Shown piece by piece: positions 32,028 to 44,837 of a stretch of DNA of 64,000 nucleotides. Made by a program: the position numbers and the translations under genes. This stretch comes from Raphanus sativus (lineage: Eukaryota > Streptophyta > Magnoliopsida > Brassicales > Brassicaceae). The DNA is taken from assembly GCF_000801105.2 (NCBI RefSeq), contig NC_079512.1, positions 40,565,848 to 40,629,847 on the forward strand, read 5' to 3'. The notes beneath the pieces were generated by a model. That model was not told where the DNA came from, did no database searches, and saw only the letters and a list, made by a program, of their open reading frames with translations. Numbering within the stretch: the stretch's first letter is position 1; every line of letters starts with the position of its first letter.

Positions 32028-33001
32028 TTCGAATGGAAGGGTGGGACAAAGGCAGTTTTTCTGCATTTGCAGTTCTCCTGCACTGTTTTTGCCATTCAAC
32101 ATTTTTTGTTTGTAAAAGCAGTTCAAGTGGAAGATCTGCATTTTTAAACTTATAGTTCAAGTGGGAGATCTGCATGCAGTTCAATATTCTTTGTCTTTTT
32201 GTGGAAAAAAGCAGGAGATCTGCATGCAGATCTCACCCGCCAACATTTGGTGACGTTAATCTGCTTTTTTTTGTTTGGTCAATAAATAACTTTGTTACAA
32301 TACATAACTTTAAAATATATTTATCTAGTTTTAAAAATATAATATAATATTTTTCTTTTATTTTATTTACAACTTTAGTAATACAAATTATCATTCTCTA
32401 CTTATATTTTTTGTCATATAAATTTTACTTTTAAAAAATAATAATTAATGTATATTTCAGTTATAATATATTATGTATGTCTATAGTAATATAGTTTAAG
32501 TATGTATACTAATATAAGAGATGCGTATTTTGTAATGTAATTTAAAAATGTATAGTAATATAGTTTAAATATGTATATTTATGAAGAGGGATATATACAT
32601 TTCATTTAGACACTTAATTATGAAATGTATTATGCAAATATATAGTGCTACAATTTAAATATGAACAATAATGGAAGAGACATATTTCATTAAATTTTTA
32701 TTTTTAAATTGTGATATCATGGATTTAGTGTATATTTTTATTTTAAAATTTGTTATTTATGTACTATATTATATTATATATTATATTTTGATATATTTTA
32801 TTATAATCTTTTAAACATTTAATTTACTTTATTTGGATTTTTATCATTTAAAACTATAATAATTGTTTGTTCTGATTTGATTTGCATTTCTCTTGCATGT
32901 TCTCCATCTCTCCTGCATGATCCGCTTGATCTGCACTTGTTCCGCTTGATCTGCATGATCTGTTTGATCTGCACCGCTTGATCCGCTTTTACCATTCGAA
33001 G
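32028..33001. mobile_element. hAT-like element in block A', with 8-bp duplication
   Basis: Paralogue of 21818-22756 with an extra internal duplication of about 33 bp near 32135-32165. It is flanked by perfect CCTAAGTG (32020-32027 and 33002-33009). The palindrome lies at 32215-32234. Ends are TTCGAATGG and CCATTCGAA. Confidence 0.65.
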
Positions 33002-33223
33002 CCTAAGTGGGATTGAATAGTGGATTTTATTTCTTTAATTAACTATACTACATTTTAAAAAATCATATTGTAGCATAATGAAATATCATAAAATTTAATT
33101 GTTTTGTTTTTTTATTAGAACACATTTTTTTTGCAGTAGACCAACCCAAAAATCACAAGAAATCAACCATAATTTTTGTATGAGTTGGTCAATTTTTTGT
33201 CAGCATGAGTCGGTCATTTCTCT

Positions 33224-34060
33224 TTTTTTTTTTTGCCATCTATAAATTTATATTAAAAATAGGATATGTCCAATTGGGACAAGCCCAAAACCGATAACAT
33301 ACATCCAACAGCCCCAAAAAAGTACAGTCCATACAAGACAAACAGAAAGTAATTGGGCCTAAACAAAAGCCCAATAGTAAAAGAAGCGGCACCATCCTTC
33401 CACGCGTCTAAGATCGATGCAGAGAAACTGTCCACGTGTCCGTTTCCACCGCTCCGCAGCACACGCGTCCTTCCAACTTCACATCGAAACCAGAGAACGC
33501 CGGTAAAGGCTACCGGTCGCCGGTTCCCGTCTTCCAACTAAATCCAAATCGGAGATCCTGCTCCGTCATCAGTGCCGATGAAAACCCACCTTTGACAACA
33601 GTATCAGAGGTATAGGATTCCCTCAGCGCGCAAACCTCCGGCTAAAAATCGCCGCTAAAAGAACGACGCGTCACCGGAGCACTCGTCTGGCATGCGTTCT
33701 TCACGCATCCAACTTCAACACCCCCACACTTTCCAGCGAAGAGCAGCACCGTTTAACTCGATAGCTCTTCCTGGAGATGATTTTTTGAAGACACCTGGAA
33801 ACCACGGAAAGCCGGCCGCCAACACCAGAGAGAAAGCGATAACGCCAGATACAAAGCCAAACAACCACTATAGGGAAGCGCGTCGCCGGAGTCAAGAGTT
33901 GGAAAAAAAAAGACTGAGCCGCTACTAATACTAAGTTAAAAACACCTAAGGAACGCAAATGGAAGACCGGTGACGGAAGTCGCGGCGGAGCTTTTTTTTT
34001 CTAAAGAGAGGTCGGAGCGTTTTCGTCTAAAGAGAGAGTGTTGTTTGGATAAGGTTTTTT
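33224..34060 (-). mobile_element. 837-bp poly(A) retroelement, block A' copy
   Basis: Same length and same 14-bp target duplication (33210-33223 and 34061-34074) as the copy at 22978-23814, with scattered substitutions. Non-coding, poly(T) at its left end. Confidence 0.75.
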
Positions 34061-34074
34061 TCGGTCATTTCTCT

Positions 34075-35473
34075 CTTCGCACAACACAACGTCACTTAAA
34101 AATCGTATATTCTATATAAATGAATATAATAACGATATATGTGTGGGATATGGGTCTTTAGACCAAATCTCGGTCTTAAGTATCTTTGCCGAAAACCGAT
34201 GTGTTAGTGTGGTTCATGTCTATGAACTTTAAATCCCCATCGGATAATGCACTGAACCACATCATGATGTGTTACGCATTCTCCGGCCAATTCTTTGCTT
34301 TTACTCAAATATTATGTGTTCTATTACATTATATAATCTAGAATATAAAAGATCTGCAACTAACAAAAAGTATTGTGTATTCGCATTATTTCCATTAGAT
34401 TTCGAATAAATCAACTATATATAATGTCCATAATAAGTATGTTAGTATTGTAGTTAGAATAAGGTGATAGTTGTCCCATTTTTAATTAAGAATCATTGGG
34501 TGAGTTTCATATTGAGCACTATTGCATTCTACGTAAACCTGATATGATTTGTTTTCTTTTCCCTGCGAAGTACTTAAAATAATAATCTCTGTCCCCAAAT
34601 ATAATTTATTAACATCAATTACTAAATCATCTTAAAGTCTAGGGATTTTATTTTTTTGTGAAACGAAAAGATAAATTTAGGAGATATTTTTTTATTAAAA
34701 GGTGGAGGGAGTATATTATGTGCATGCTGGAAGTGAAGCCAAATTTCTATTATCTTTAGTAACCTTTCTATGGCTCAAGAAGGTTCAACAAAACACAGCA
34801 TATATGTCCTAGCTATGTTATCATGAATGGTTCATTTTGCCCAAAACTACACAGAGTATAATTAGTGATCTTCTATATGTAAAATCCATATTTTTCAGAT
34901 TTAATCTGAATATGTAATGGATCACAACGGAAACTAGAGATGTCTGGCCACTTAAAAAGATCGGTCCCATAACGAAGAAACAAGACACCCGCGATGAGTG
35001 TTGGTCCCACGAGGTGACAACTCAGCGAACCATTGGACATAAAACAGAAATTACAATACAAAAGAACATGAGACTGTGTGGGAACCCGACGTAGAACACC
35101 ATCTTTCATCCATCATCGTACGGTCACTATCCATCTCATATCAAATAGATCAGAATCACATTGTTAATAAATATTGAAACTCATCATCATTTTATTTGAC
35201 CCGCTAAAAGAATTTGACCAATCCATTATGTGGAGTAACATAACGACAACTTAACACATATTTTGAAGAGATAATTATAGCCCAACAAATTTTATTTGTA
35301 TTTCCACAAGTCTTAATTTATATTTTTTTACACACTTTTTTTTTCCAAAATACCAGTAGAAAACTCACATAAGAGTTATGTTGTTCAACAAGTGTATGTA
35401 GGTAACATTAACATTAATCATAAGCGGCGGCTTTATGGTCTCCAAGCCACCTTCCGAATTTGTTCACATTATT
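34075..35473. other. Block A' distal flank of TMO6 copy 2
   Basis: Copy of 23829-25228 with few differences, including the Stowaway-like element at 34586-34711 and the identical minus-strand 78-codon frame at 34873-35109. Homology ends at the ACATTATT that ends at 35473. Confidence 0.7.
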
Positions 35474-36784
35474 TCTGAATACATGTGTTTTTGTGTTTAA
35501 AATATATTTGATATTTATGTTTTTTTCAATGTAGAATAATTAATTAAGTATAAATATTTGGTACACACAAAAAAATATAGAAGCTCAAATCAAACAATTA
35601 AAATGAGATATCATTGATATTCTTATAATCATAGATTAAGGGTTATGAAAACATTTGATGGTATTTATAAAGAAAAACTCAACCGTATATCTATAGTAGG
35701 CATAGATAGGTTTTCGGATTGTTTGGAAAGTTAAAATAATTAGCACTAATTATCTAAAAATCATATTTTAATGTGATATATTGAACCAATATTTACGTAA
35801 ATTTTCAATAACTACCACAAACATATTTAGCAAAGTTGTTTTAAGTTGTCGAAATTTTAGACTTGGTGACAAAGTATATTATTATCTTAAATTAAACCTA
35901 CCATATAGAACTTCTTCAAAATTTTGTACCAAGCTTAAAAATTTGGTGAAATCATTAACTTGGTCAAAACGTTTCTCAACTATTCAAACAATATGGTATA
36001 AAAACAATTAATTTAATCTTACCAAAAGAGTTTGATACATAAATTGTGTATCAGAAAAATTTGGTTCAAATATTAATATTTTTACTGTCTTCTAATGATC
36101 ATAATACCGGCAGTTTACGATTGATCCTACTTCGACTCAATTAAAATTAAAAAGAACATTTAAACGACATTGATTATAGATAATCCGAAATAAATAGTTA
36201 TTTTCTAATTAAACATATTGTATTGACAAATTTAAGATTTATATATGATTGAATTTTTTTACAATTTTTGTTTGTTTATATAATCATTTATATGTTGGGC
36301 TGATACATATGGATATTTTCTTTTACTAACTTGTCAGTAAATAAAATTTAAATATTTTTCGATTTTGAAGTTATACTAATTTTCAAAATATCAGATTTTT
36401 ACATTCGTTTTGAAAATATAAGATGGAAAATTAAAATATTAAAAAAGACAATTACAATTTGAAAACTAAACTAAAATTGTGTCTCTTTGCTATAAAATAT
36501 TTTTTCTTTTATTAACAAAACAACTTTGAATAGCTGCATCTCTTTTGCTATTATTTTATCAAAGCGTCTCTTTGTTATTAATTAAAAAAAACAACACTTA
36601 GAAAATCATTAGTTTCTGTTTTATACCAAAAGCATGCAATACTTAGACCATAATATATAGTAAATTTTGATTTAAATTTCTGTTTTGGTAATATGGACTA
36701 AGATTATATCTTACACATTTTAAAAAAAAATATTATGTTGAATCACAATATAAATCAACCTTGAGCCATTTAAAGAAAGTATCA

Positions 36785-36856
36785 TTTAATGAGATCGTTG
36801 AGTATTAATTTAATGAGATCGTCGAGTATTAATTTAATGAGATCGTCGAGTATTAA
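36785..36856. repeat. 24-bp tandem repeat, three units
   Basis: Three head-to-tail units beginning TTTAATGAGATCGT, with one C/T difference in the first unit. Confidence 0.9.
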
Positions 36857-38914
36857 GTTTATCATATCATATACATTTATGTTTGGATTAATATAATATT
36901 TCCTAGAAATTGGATTTTGAACTTACTAATTTTTAATTAATTTTTATGGTGCCACATAAACAAAATTAACATCATAATTAAGTGACACTTAAGCAAGATT
37001 TTTTTAGTTAATACAACTTAAGGTTACAACTTTTTAAATGTTTCTTTATTAATATATAGAGGATAATCATACTTTTTGGTCAAATTAAATAATCATACTT
37101 AGTACGCGTATCTTTACTTTAAATGCAAAAATAAATTTTCATATTTTGATTAGGAAAATCTCGCATAAATGTTGCTAACTATGAGTAACTTACTTTGTAC
37201 AGAATAAGAAACTAAATTATTCTCTTTATTAATATAGTCAAATATATAGAGTAATTAATCACTGCTTATTTCCAATTTTCTTATTGCGTAACACAAGGAT
37301 TCATATTTCTTATTTATGGTGTTCGAAACACTGTCATAAATAGGAAAAAAGATTTATATGCGTAACTATAGTCTAAACCAATATTTGAGAGAAGTGAGAC
37401 CAATGGCAAAACCTGTAATATATTTAGTAAGTTAAGGATATTTCTAAATATGGTTTGAAGAGAATTGTGGAACAGACATGTCAGCATGGTATTGGAGTAA
37501 ATAAGTATTAACTAAAATGTTATTTTTTACTTTTCTTCCCTATTAATAAGAAAGGGATGATACATATTTATTAATTTGAATTTGTTCATAAATGTATTCA
37601 CCTATTAATCAATAAAGGAAAAGTAATTATATGTTAGATTGTTAGTCCAATATTGAATTTATTCGTTTTATATTAAGAAAAGAAAGATATAAACTCGTGA
37701 GAATATTTTGAGTAGTAAATGTATTACTATCAATGCTCCACCATATATTCATATATTTCCATAAATTAAAAATCCAATTAATGTTGACAAACTTGTGTGA
37801 AGAAGCTTTAAATATATTGTTTTACCAAGTAAGATAAGCTTAATTATACGGTAACCGAAATTCCATATAGAGAAAAAATACTTTGATATAAATTTCTATA
37901 TTTCCGACTTTACAATATGCTAGATATATAGTTCCCTACTTATATTAAATTTCATAATCTCTATATATATATTTTCCATATTATTTATATGTATGACAAT
38001 TATAATAAATTAAATAAATATGTGGCCAGTCCTCATATTTGTATATGAAAATATGAACACCAAATATAAATCATATAATAAAACATATCTTGTGTGGCTG
38101 CTTTCTCTGAGTTGGTCTTCCATGAATGAAACTATTATCAAATTCTTGATTATTAGCTAATAATTAATAAACAACAATTCAAAAAAAATCAAGTCTATTC
38201 ATTTACCGAAATTATACAACTGCTAATCAAAAATATTAAAATAACAAAGAGTAACAAACAGCTGCATATAATATTCTTAAAAGTAAACATAAAAGAAATA
38301 AGGAAAAATACTTGTGGCATAATTTGAAAAAAAAAACCTATCGACTTAGAAAGGTAAAGCAAGTCAGTATTTTTTTACCGACTTAGAAAGGTAAAGCTGT
38401 GAATTAGAAAGGTAAAGCTCAAATTCGATTCTTAGTCTGAACTCGATTCTTAGTCTCTCGCAGAAAAACATGTGAATTAGAAAGGTAAAGATAAAAGTAA
38501 CATACTTAAAAGTAAACATTAAAAAAATGTAAATTACAAAAACCTGTGAATTAGAAAGATAAAACTCCACTTCGATTCTTAGTCTCTCGCTTGAAAATGC
38601 TCTGGTTAAAATCCTGAAAACCATTAGACGGATTGCTATCATACAAAAAAAGAGCAACATGTACACGAATTATAAGGCAATAAAAGTAATAGAAACCTTA
38701 TATAATCACACCTACATGTACACGACTTATTTTGTTCGGAATGACCTCCACTATCATTATATATATTTTTAGATCTTGTGCACCAAGTTTAAATTTCCGT
38801 TAGTATTATGCAATTAATACCCGATATTTTTTTACTCATAATTGCCATTCCTTGAATGACAGCATAATTGTCTATTTTGAAAATGAATAAATGATATAAG
38901 GAATGATTGTTTAA

Positions 38915-39904
38915 TCATTATGGACGGATCATAATTGCCAATCATAATAGTTTCCAAAATCGAAACCAAATTAAAATCGCTCTATAAAAGTTTGCTATAA
39001 ATGTACACACGAAACTAAAGACAATAAATTAGTAGCATTAAATTAATACACGAAATTAAATGCAGTAAATTAAGGTTGCTATAAACGGATGCATCATTAA
39101 TTGAATGCGAATAATTCGGTTATGAGACTATATTATATAAGTCGATTATTCACATGTATCACAATGACATTCATATGTAATTATTCTAGTAAATTGAGGG
39201 TAAATCTAAAAATGGGCTGAGAATGAATATGGTGCCGCCACGTCAGCATGTCACACATGTAAATAATTTACAAAACAAATGTTACTCTCAAAAATTGCCC
39301 ATTGATTAATAAGAAGGGGATATATCCAATAGTAATCCGAGTATAGATTTTTGAAAACAATTATTATGAGTAGGATATAATTGCAATCTAAACAAAACTA
39401 TAAAATGAAGGTTGTCTCCTAAAATGAACCACTTACATTTATATTTAAAATATTCATACTTTTCGGACAGACCAATATCATTATATATGGAAGGATCATA
39501 AATTGCCTAATCATTATAGAAGAATCATAAATTGCAAATCATAGTACTCACCAAATCTGACACCAAATTAAAGTCCACCAGCCGAGTTTCCCATATATAA
39601 ACAAATGAAACAAAACACAATAAATTCAAACATTTAAGTCATACACGCAATTATATGAACGTTGCCATAAACGGATAAATCGGAATTGAATGCTAAATAA
39701 TTCGATGAATTATATTAATGTTTGACGATGAGAGTATATTATATGATAATGGCAGACTTATGTAATTATTCTAATGAGTTGAGGGCAAATATACAAATCG
39801 GCTGAGAATGAATATGGTGCCGACACGTCAGCATGACACACCCGTAAATAACTTACAAACCAAAGTTTACTCTTTAAAAATGCTTCTTGATTAATAAGAA
39901 GGAG
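38915..39904. repeat. Diverged direct repeat of about 400 bp
   Basis: About 38915-39313 and 39485-39904 share strings in the same order: GGATCATAA, ATAAACGGAT, GTAATTATTCTA, GGCTGAGAATGAATATGG, CACGTCAGCATG, GATTAATAAGAAGG. The second unit ends exactly where homology with the first gene copy begins. Confidence 0.7.
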
Positions 39905-40127
39905 ATATTAATAATCTTAGAATATTCTATTACATAAATATTATTGGATCGAGGCCACGATAATTGTGTGACTCTCTCCTCCCACATTCCCATCTATATA
40001 TACATATGCTTGGCTTTTCTTTTGTTTCACTTTAAATTTCTAATCATATCCATTGGTCTCTTATATCTCAAGACAAAAGCTCACACTCATCTAATAATCT
40101 TCGAGGAGCTTCTTAGATTCAGCTCTT

Positions 40128-40998
40128 ATGGATCATTTGTTACAGCAACAGGTAAAGCTCCAACAAATATCCACAACTTATAACATTTTGATTGGTTTTG
40201 TTTATTTGAACTAAAGTCTTGATGGGGTTTCTCTATTTAAATTAGAATCTTGATGTGTTTTTTTCTTTTTTCTTAAAGGATGTTTTTGGGAATTATAACA
40301 AAGCAAGAGAAGCCATGGGAGTAACATGTTTGTCAAACCCAACACAATTAGACCACGATCAGAAAAAACCTTCTCCGGCAACTGGGGCGGCGAGGCCACA
40401 GCCAGCGGAGCTCTCTGTGAGATGTCCACGTTGCGACTCAACGAACACAAAGTTTTGCTACTACAACAATTACAGCCTCTCTCAGCCTCGCTACTTCTGC
40501 AAATCATGCCGGAGATATTGGACCAAAGGCGGAACCCTAAGGAACATTCCCGTTGGAGGCGGCTGCCGGAAAAACAAACGGTCAACGACAAGAAGCCTCC
40601 GAACCACCCCGGAACCAGCGTTCTCAGCGGCGAGTCTCGGTGGGTTTAGTAACAATGACCACATTGATCTAAGCTTAGCCTTTGCATTGCTGAACAAGCA
40701 ACCTCCGGGGAGTTCTTCACAGGTAGGGTTCGGTAGCTCTCATCCGTCTGACGTGGAGAGTGTGTTTGGAACAACTCAGCAAAAGGGAAACGCTGTCTAT
40801 GCGTTTGGAACCGGGAGCAGCGGTTTGGATATGGCCATGAGTGATCCAAACAAGGTCTTATGGGGGTTTCCGTGGCAGATGAATGGAGACAGCTTTGGGA
40901 TGATGAACATGGGAGGAGGTGGTCATGTAGATCAGCTTGATTCAGGGAGAGATATTTGGACCAACATGAACTACATTAATTCTGGTGCATTGATGTAG
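40128..40998 (+). CDS. TMO6: Dof zinc-finger transcription factor TMO6/DOF5.3-like, copy 2
   Basis: Exon 1 is 40128-40151 (MDHLLQQQ), the GT-AG intron 40152-40278, and exon 2 is 40279-40998, for 247 codons. The Dof finger begins at about residue 57 ([14 protein letters not shown] to FCKSCRRYW) with the basic GGGCRKNKR after it. The N-terminal stretch after KAREAMG is in the expected family frame ([19 protein letters not shown]), unlike copy 1. The rest of the protein is the same as copy 1. It should be a nuclear DNA-binding factor recognising AAAG-core sites, as Dof proteins do. Upstream DNA has a TATATATA motif near 39993 and two auxin-response-type motifs within about 720 bp, in keeping with TMO6 being a MONOPTEROS target in Arabidopsis. 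This is the copy I regard as the standard gene. Confidence 0.93.
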
Positions 40999-42754
40999 TT
41001 CAACTTAAAACCTCAATTTTATTTGGGGTTTAATTTAGGGTTTGAGTTTCATATAGTTACTGGGAGGAAAGATGGGGATAGCATGATATATAATTATGGA
41101 AATATAGATATATTAGGGCTCACTCTTTCAAAAGAGTTTCAAACTTGCAATATGGGGTGTTGGGGGGGGGGGGGGTTTATTTCTATTTCTCATCTAAACT
41201 GTTGAGTTTCTTTCTTTTGTATGTTCAGTGTTTCACTCCTATGTTTTAAATGTGACATTTCCTTTGTTCTTAAGTTTTAAAAACATTTTTTTTGGAAAAG
41301 TTCATATAATTTCTGGAATAAACAACTGAAGATATGATTAGCAATGAATGGAGTTGTGTATCTGTGTTTTTTTTTTTTGAAATTGATGTATCTGTGTGTT
41401 TAACCCTAAATTCTATTTCTGTCACTGAATCCTAATTAATAGTTATATCTCTTAATAATGTGGACTGATTGATAATTTAATACTGCCACATACTAGTAGT
41501 CTTTCTTTCTTTTTTTGTCTAGCTGCTGATTTTAGACGAGAGATTTTGATAAGATACAATCGAAAGTCAATTGAAATCACGAGTTAAATAGTTTATACTG
41601 ATTATTTGGGGGTGAGAACGTAAGACCTGAAGTAATGATGAGTGATGACTAGAAAAGATCTCACCTAACCCAATATGCTTACATCTGCTAATCTATCCGA
41701 TTAAAAGTTAAGAGAATGTTTTAAATATCTTTGTTGGTTTGTAGTTGGCTCGTTGCTCTACACACAAAAACACGTGTTTATGTATACACTATACATACAG
41801 AAACACGCATACATATATTATAATATAGTATATACTAATTGATTGATCGTATAAGGCCAATTACAATACTACATTATAGTATATTACTTATCGGAGTTTA
41901 GTGATCGAACAAGTAAAAAAGAATAGGTAGGTGTTGAAGTTTATTTTGTCGGATATCAGAGAAGATCCAATCAACAACTGACATAGTGACATATTGTAGA
42001 TGTCGGGTTAGTGAAACTCTACCAAACCTAAAATCTGAATCAAAACTCATGAAACTTCCACTTTCTCATCTCTACTATTAGTTACATCTTTCTTTAGACC
42101 CAAAACATTCCTATACTCTCTGGAAGCTTAAATAATGGAATAAATCATGTATCACCTTTCGATTTTGTTTTCAAAGAGCACATTTTATTTCTATCCTCTC
42201 TTTCTTAACTATCTCTTAGAATTGTGGTATTAGCAATTAGCATTAGTGCTTTTCTGTTGTACAAAAAAATTATTTATTTTCATTTCATTGTAGACATCAA
42301 AGATTATCTTCTATGCTCGGGCTTATCGAACCCAATATCAATAGTTGTTGTGACGTTCTTTTCTTCTGTTTTTCCCTTCTTGTATGAACATAGAAACTAG
42401 AAACGGAAAGGCTAACTAACCAAGAAGAAACATATCATCTTGTAGAGAAAAAAAAGATGAGCCTAATATCAATAACACAGAGGCCGGGCCGATACTATCT
42501 ATATGACTCGTTGGGCCTTACTGTTGACTCAGTAAACATCCAACCCTTCTAAGTTGGGCCTCACTTGGCTCAGTAATCCTCATGGATACAACTTTTAACA
42601 GTTTTAACATAAAATTACTACAGCTTCAAATCTTTTCCAGAACATAGTTCCCAAACTTCTAAATACACATCAATACCAGAGTCACAGGATGGTCTTTTAT
42701 AATCCAACTCCAAATCAACGTTACCTGATTATTATATCAGTCACTCCCCCAAAT
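40999..42754. other. Intergenic between TMO6 and RIP5, copy 2
   Basis: Closely matches 26351-28230. The 3' UTR G run is 14 G (41162-41175) without the following TGGG units, and about 115 bp present in copy 1 are missing near 42575. No gene. Confidence 0.6.
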
Positions 42755-44837
42755 CTATTTCTGAGGCTTCTTCCACAAAACACCAATCTTCTTGAGCACA
42801 TTCCCATTCTTCTTCTTTGCCACATCATCATCAACATCCTCAGAGTAAGCAGAGTTCTTTCTATCACAATTCTCACCAAACTTCCCGTTGTTTCCAGCAG
42901 ATAGCATGGCCGTAGCTGCTTCAGCAGCTTTTCTCCACTGGTTTGACTGAACTTTCAGCTTCCTGAGCTCTATCTCCATCTCCGAGTTCGACGCTTGAGT
43001 TGCATCAAGCTGCTCAGTCACTCTCACCGCTCTCTTGCTACTCTTGTCAGCTTCTTCCATCGCAATCCCTAGCTTCACCAGCACGTCTTGCACGTCCGTC
43101 TCCCTCTTGCTGATATCTGACTTCAGTGACTCGTTCTCATCTGAAACTATCTGGAGTTCTGTCTCCTTATCCATCAGATCCGCCTTTAAGTTCTCCACCG
43201 CCTCCTTGAGTTGCTTCACCTCAGTTTCTACATCTGTCTCCTTCTTGCTCTTCATCAGTTTCAGGTATAAGTTGTCTTTCTCCTCTGAGATAAACTGTAA
43301 CTCTGTTTCCTTCTCCACCAGCCTCCCCTTCAGCTCATCTATCTCGGATCTAGCAATCTTTAACTCAGACTGGAGCTCAGCTTGTATCCTTAACCGAGAA
43401 GAAGCCTCTACATTCCCTTCTTGATCCTTTTTATCAGAAGCTTCTAGAGCCCCTCTCAGTCTCTCTACCTCACTTCTTAAGGAAGATACTTCTTCATAGT
43501 CTTGGTTATCCAAATCCTCAGGTTTGGCATGAAGTTTATTCACAAGAGCTTCAAGCAGTACCATTCTTGATTTTGACTGTTCAAGCTCTACAGCCATCTT
43601 CTTATAACTCTCAACTGCTTTTGTGCCATCTGACTTGAGCTCTTCCACTGCCCTTTTAGCATTCTCCAGTTGCCTAAGAGTCTCGGTGGCTAAAGCCTCC
43701 GTTTCAGCTTCCGACACCTCACAGTCCTTAAGCTGGTTCCTAAAATTCTTGACTAGAAAAACCGTCTCCATCAAGTTCCCTCTCAATAGGTGAACCTCCG
43801 AGTTACGCAGCTCGGCTTGTTTCACATGACCAGCTTCAGAATAAGCCACCATCTCGATCTGAAGCTTGAGCTGTCTGATCTCCTGAACAACAAAAGCCAA
43901 TCCTGTCCTTTCATCAGCAGTGGGACCAAACTCCAGATCACATTCCAGAAAATGATTCTGGTTCTCCTGGAGCTTGGAGGAAACTTGTTCGAGGTGTTTC
44001 CTGGACTCTTCTGCTTCTTGCTCTGCTTGCTTCTTTGATGTCTCAGACACTGTGACTTGATCTTTCGCCTTCTTCAGATCCTCTTGAAGCTGTGAGACTA
44101 GTGACTCAAGCTCTGTTATTCTGCTTGGCCTCTTCTTCTGTTAGCAAAACAAACATATGGCAAGTGTTTACGGCAATCTCTAGAAGAGAAAAAAAAGAAA
44201 CAGACAATTGAATGAACTCAACTACTCAAAATTAAATGTTTCTACCTATATTTTATATCCCAAAATTAAATGTATGCTAACTTTTTCCTCATGAAAGTCA
44301 ATACAGAAACATGTTATGATGGAAGGGCTTGTAGCTTGGATCATGCAAATAAAAGAGGAACATACCTCGGAGACAGGGCTTCTTGGAGACCTACGGTCCA
44401 GAACTTTTGGACTTTTGTTCTTTGGTGTTCTGTTATTAGCTGAGATGGGAGATGAAGAAGAGTCAGGGTCTAGCGCTGTTATCTTCAGTGGCCGAGCAGC
44501 TCGAGGAGACACTTTCTTTGGAACATCTGGAGATCCATTACTGTTCCCCAAACACAACACAAAAAATTAGAAAACAAAAAGATGATAAGTAAAAACCAAG
44601 AAGATTTCACACTCAAGAGCTGCAAGCAAATGTTGGCTAAGAGAAATATTGTGATCAGATGTTATTAGAGCGAGGAGATAAGTATTGAGGACCACAAAAG
44701 AATGCAACCTTTAAGATTCAGTGTAGAAAAACAACTCTCACAAGGAAACCAACAAAAAAGGGGAGAAGAATCAGCCATAAATGCAAAGAAACTATAGAAA
44801 GATAAACCAAGATTTACCTTGCCTTTTGGGTCTGCAT
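42755..44837 (-). CDS. RIP5: ROP-interactive partner RIP5/ICR-like coiled-coil protein, copy 2
   Basis: A plant coiled-coil scaffold that binds active ROP GTPases at the plasma membrane or microtubules. Coding exons on the minus strand are 44818-44837 (MQTQKA), 44366-44540 ([36 protein letters not shown]) and 42755-44137, giving about 525 residues. The pattern SPRAxRxLK, then SPKVxxRRSPRSP, then [18 protein letters not shown] is typical of ICR/RIP proteins. Nearly all of exon 3 is heptad-like Glu/Lys/Leu coiled coil. The C-terminus has [13 protein letters not shown], the conserved QWRKAA motif reported to be needed for ROP binding, and ends [13 protein letters not shown] pyrimidine-rich 5' UTR exon probably ends at 46265 with donor CTCAG/GTTTCG, so a 1.4-kb intron precedes the start codon. 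The frame is intact, in contrast to copy 1. It corresponds to At5g60210. Confidence 0.9.

Larger units (their letters stand above)
35474..39904. other. 4.4-kb AT-rich interval X, only in the second copy
   Basis: Absent from the first copy, where 27 bp lie between the same two blocks. No credible gene. It holds three 24-bp tandem units (36785-36856), a cluster of repeats of GAATTAGAAAGGTAAAG and TTCGATTCTTAGTCTC at about 38340-38600, and a diverged direct duplication of about 400 bp (about 38915-39313 and 39485-39904). TGTCTC occurs at 39413-39418 and CCGACA (TGTCGG on the other strand) at 39820-39825, both upstream of TMO6 copy 2. Confidence 0.6.

Noticed and set aside
36785..36856. CRISPR-like spaced repeats
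   Set aside because: Three direct 24-bp units without spacers in a plant nuclear context; it is an ordinary minisatellite.
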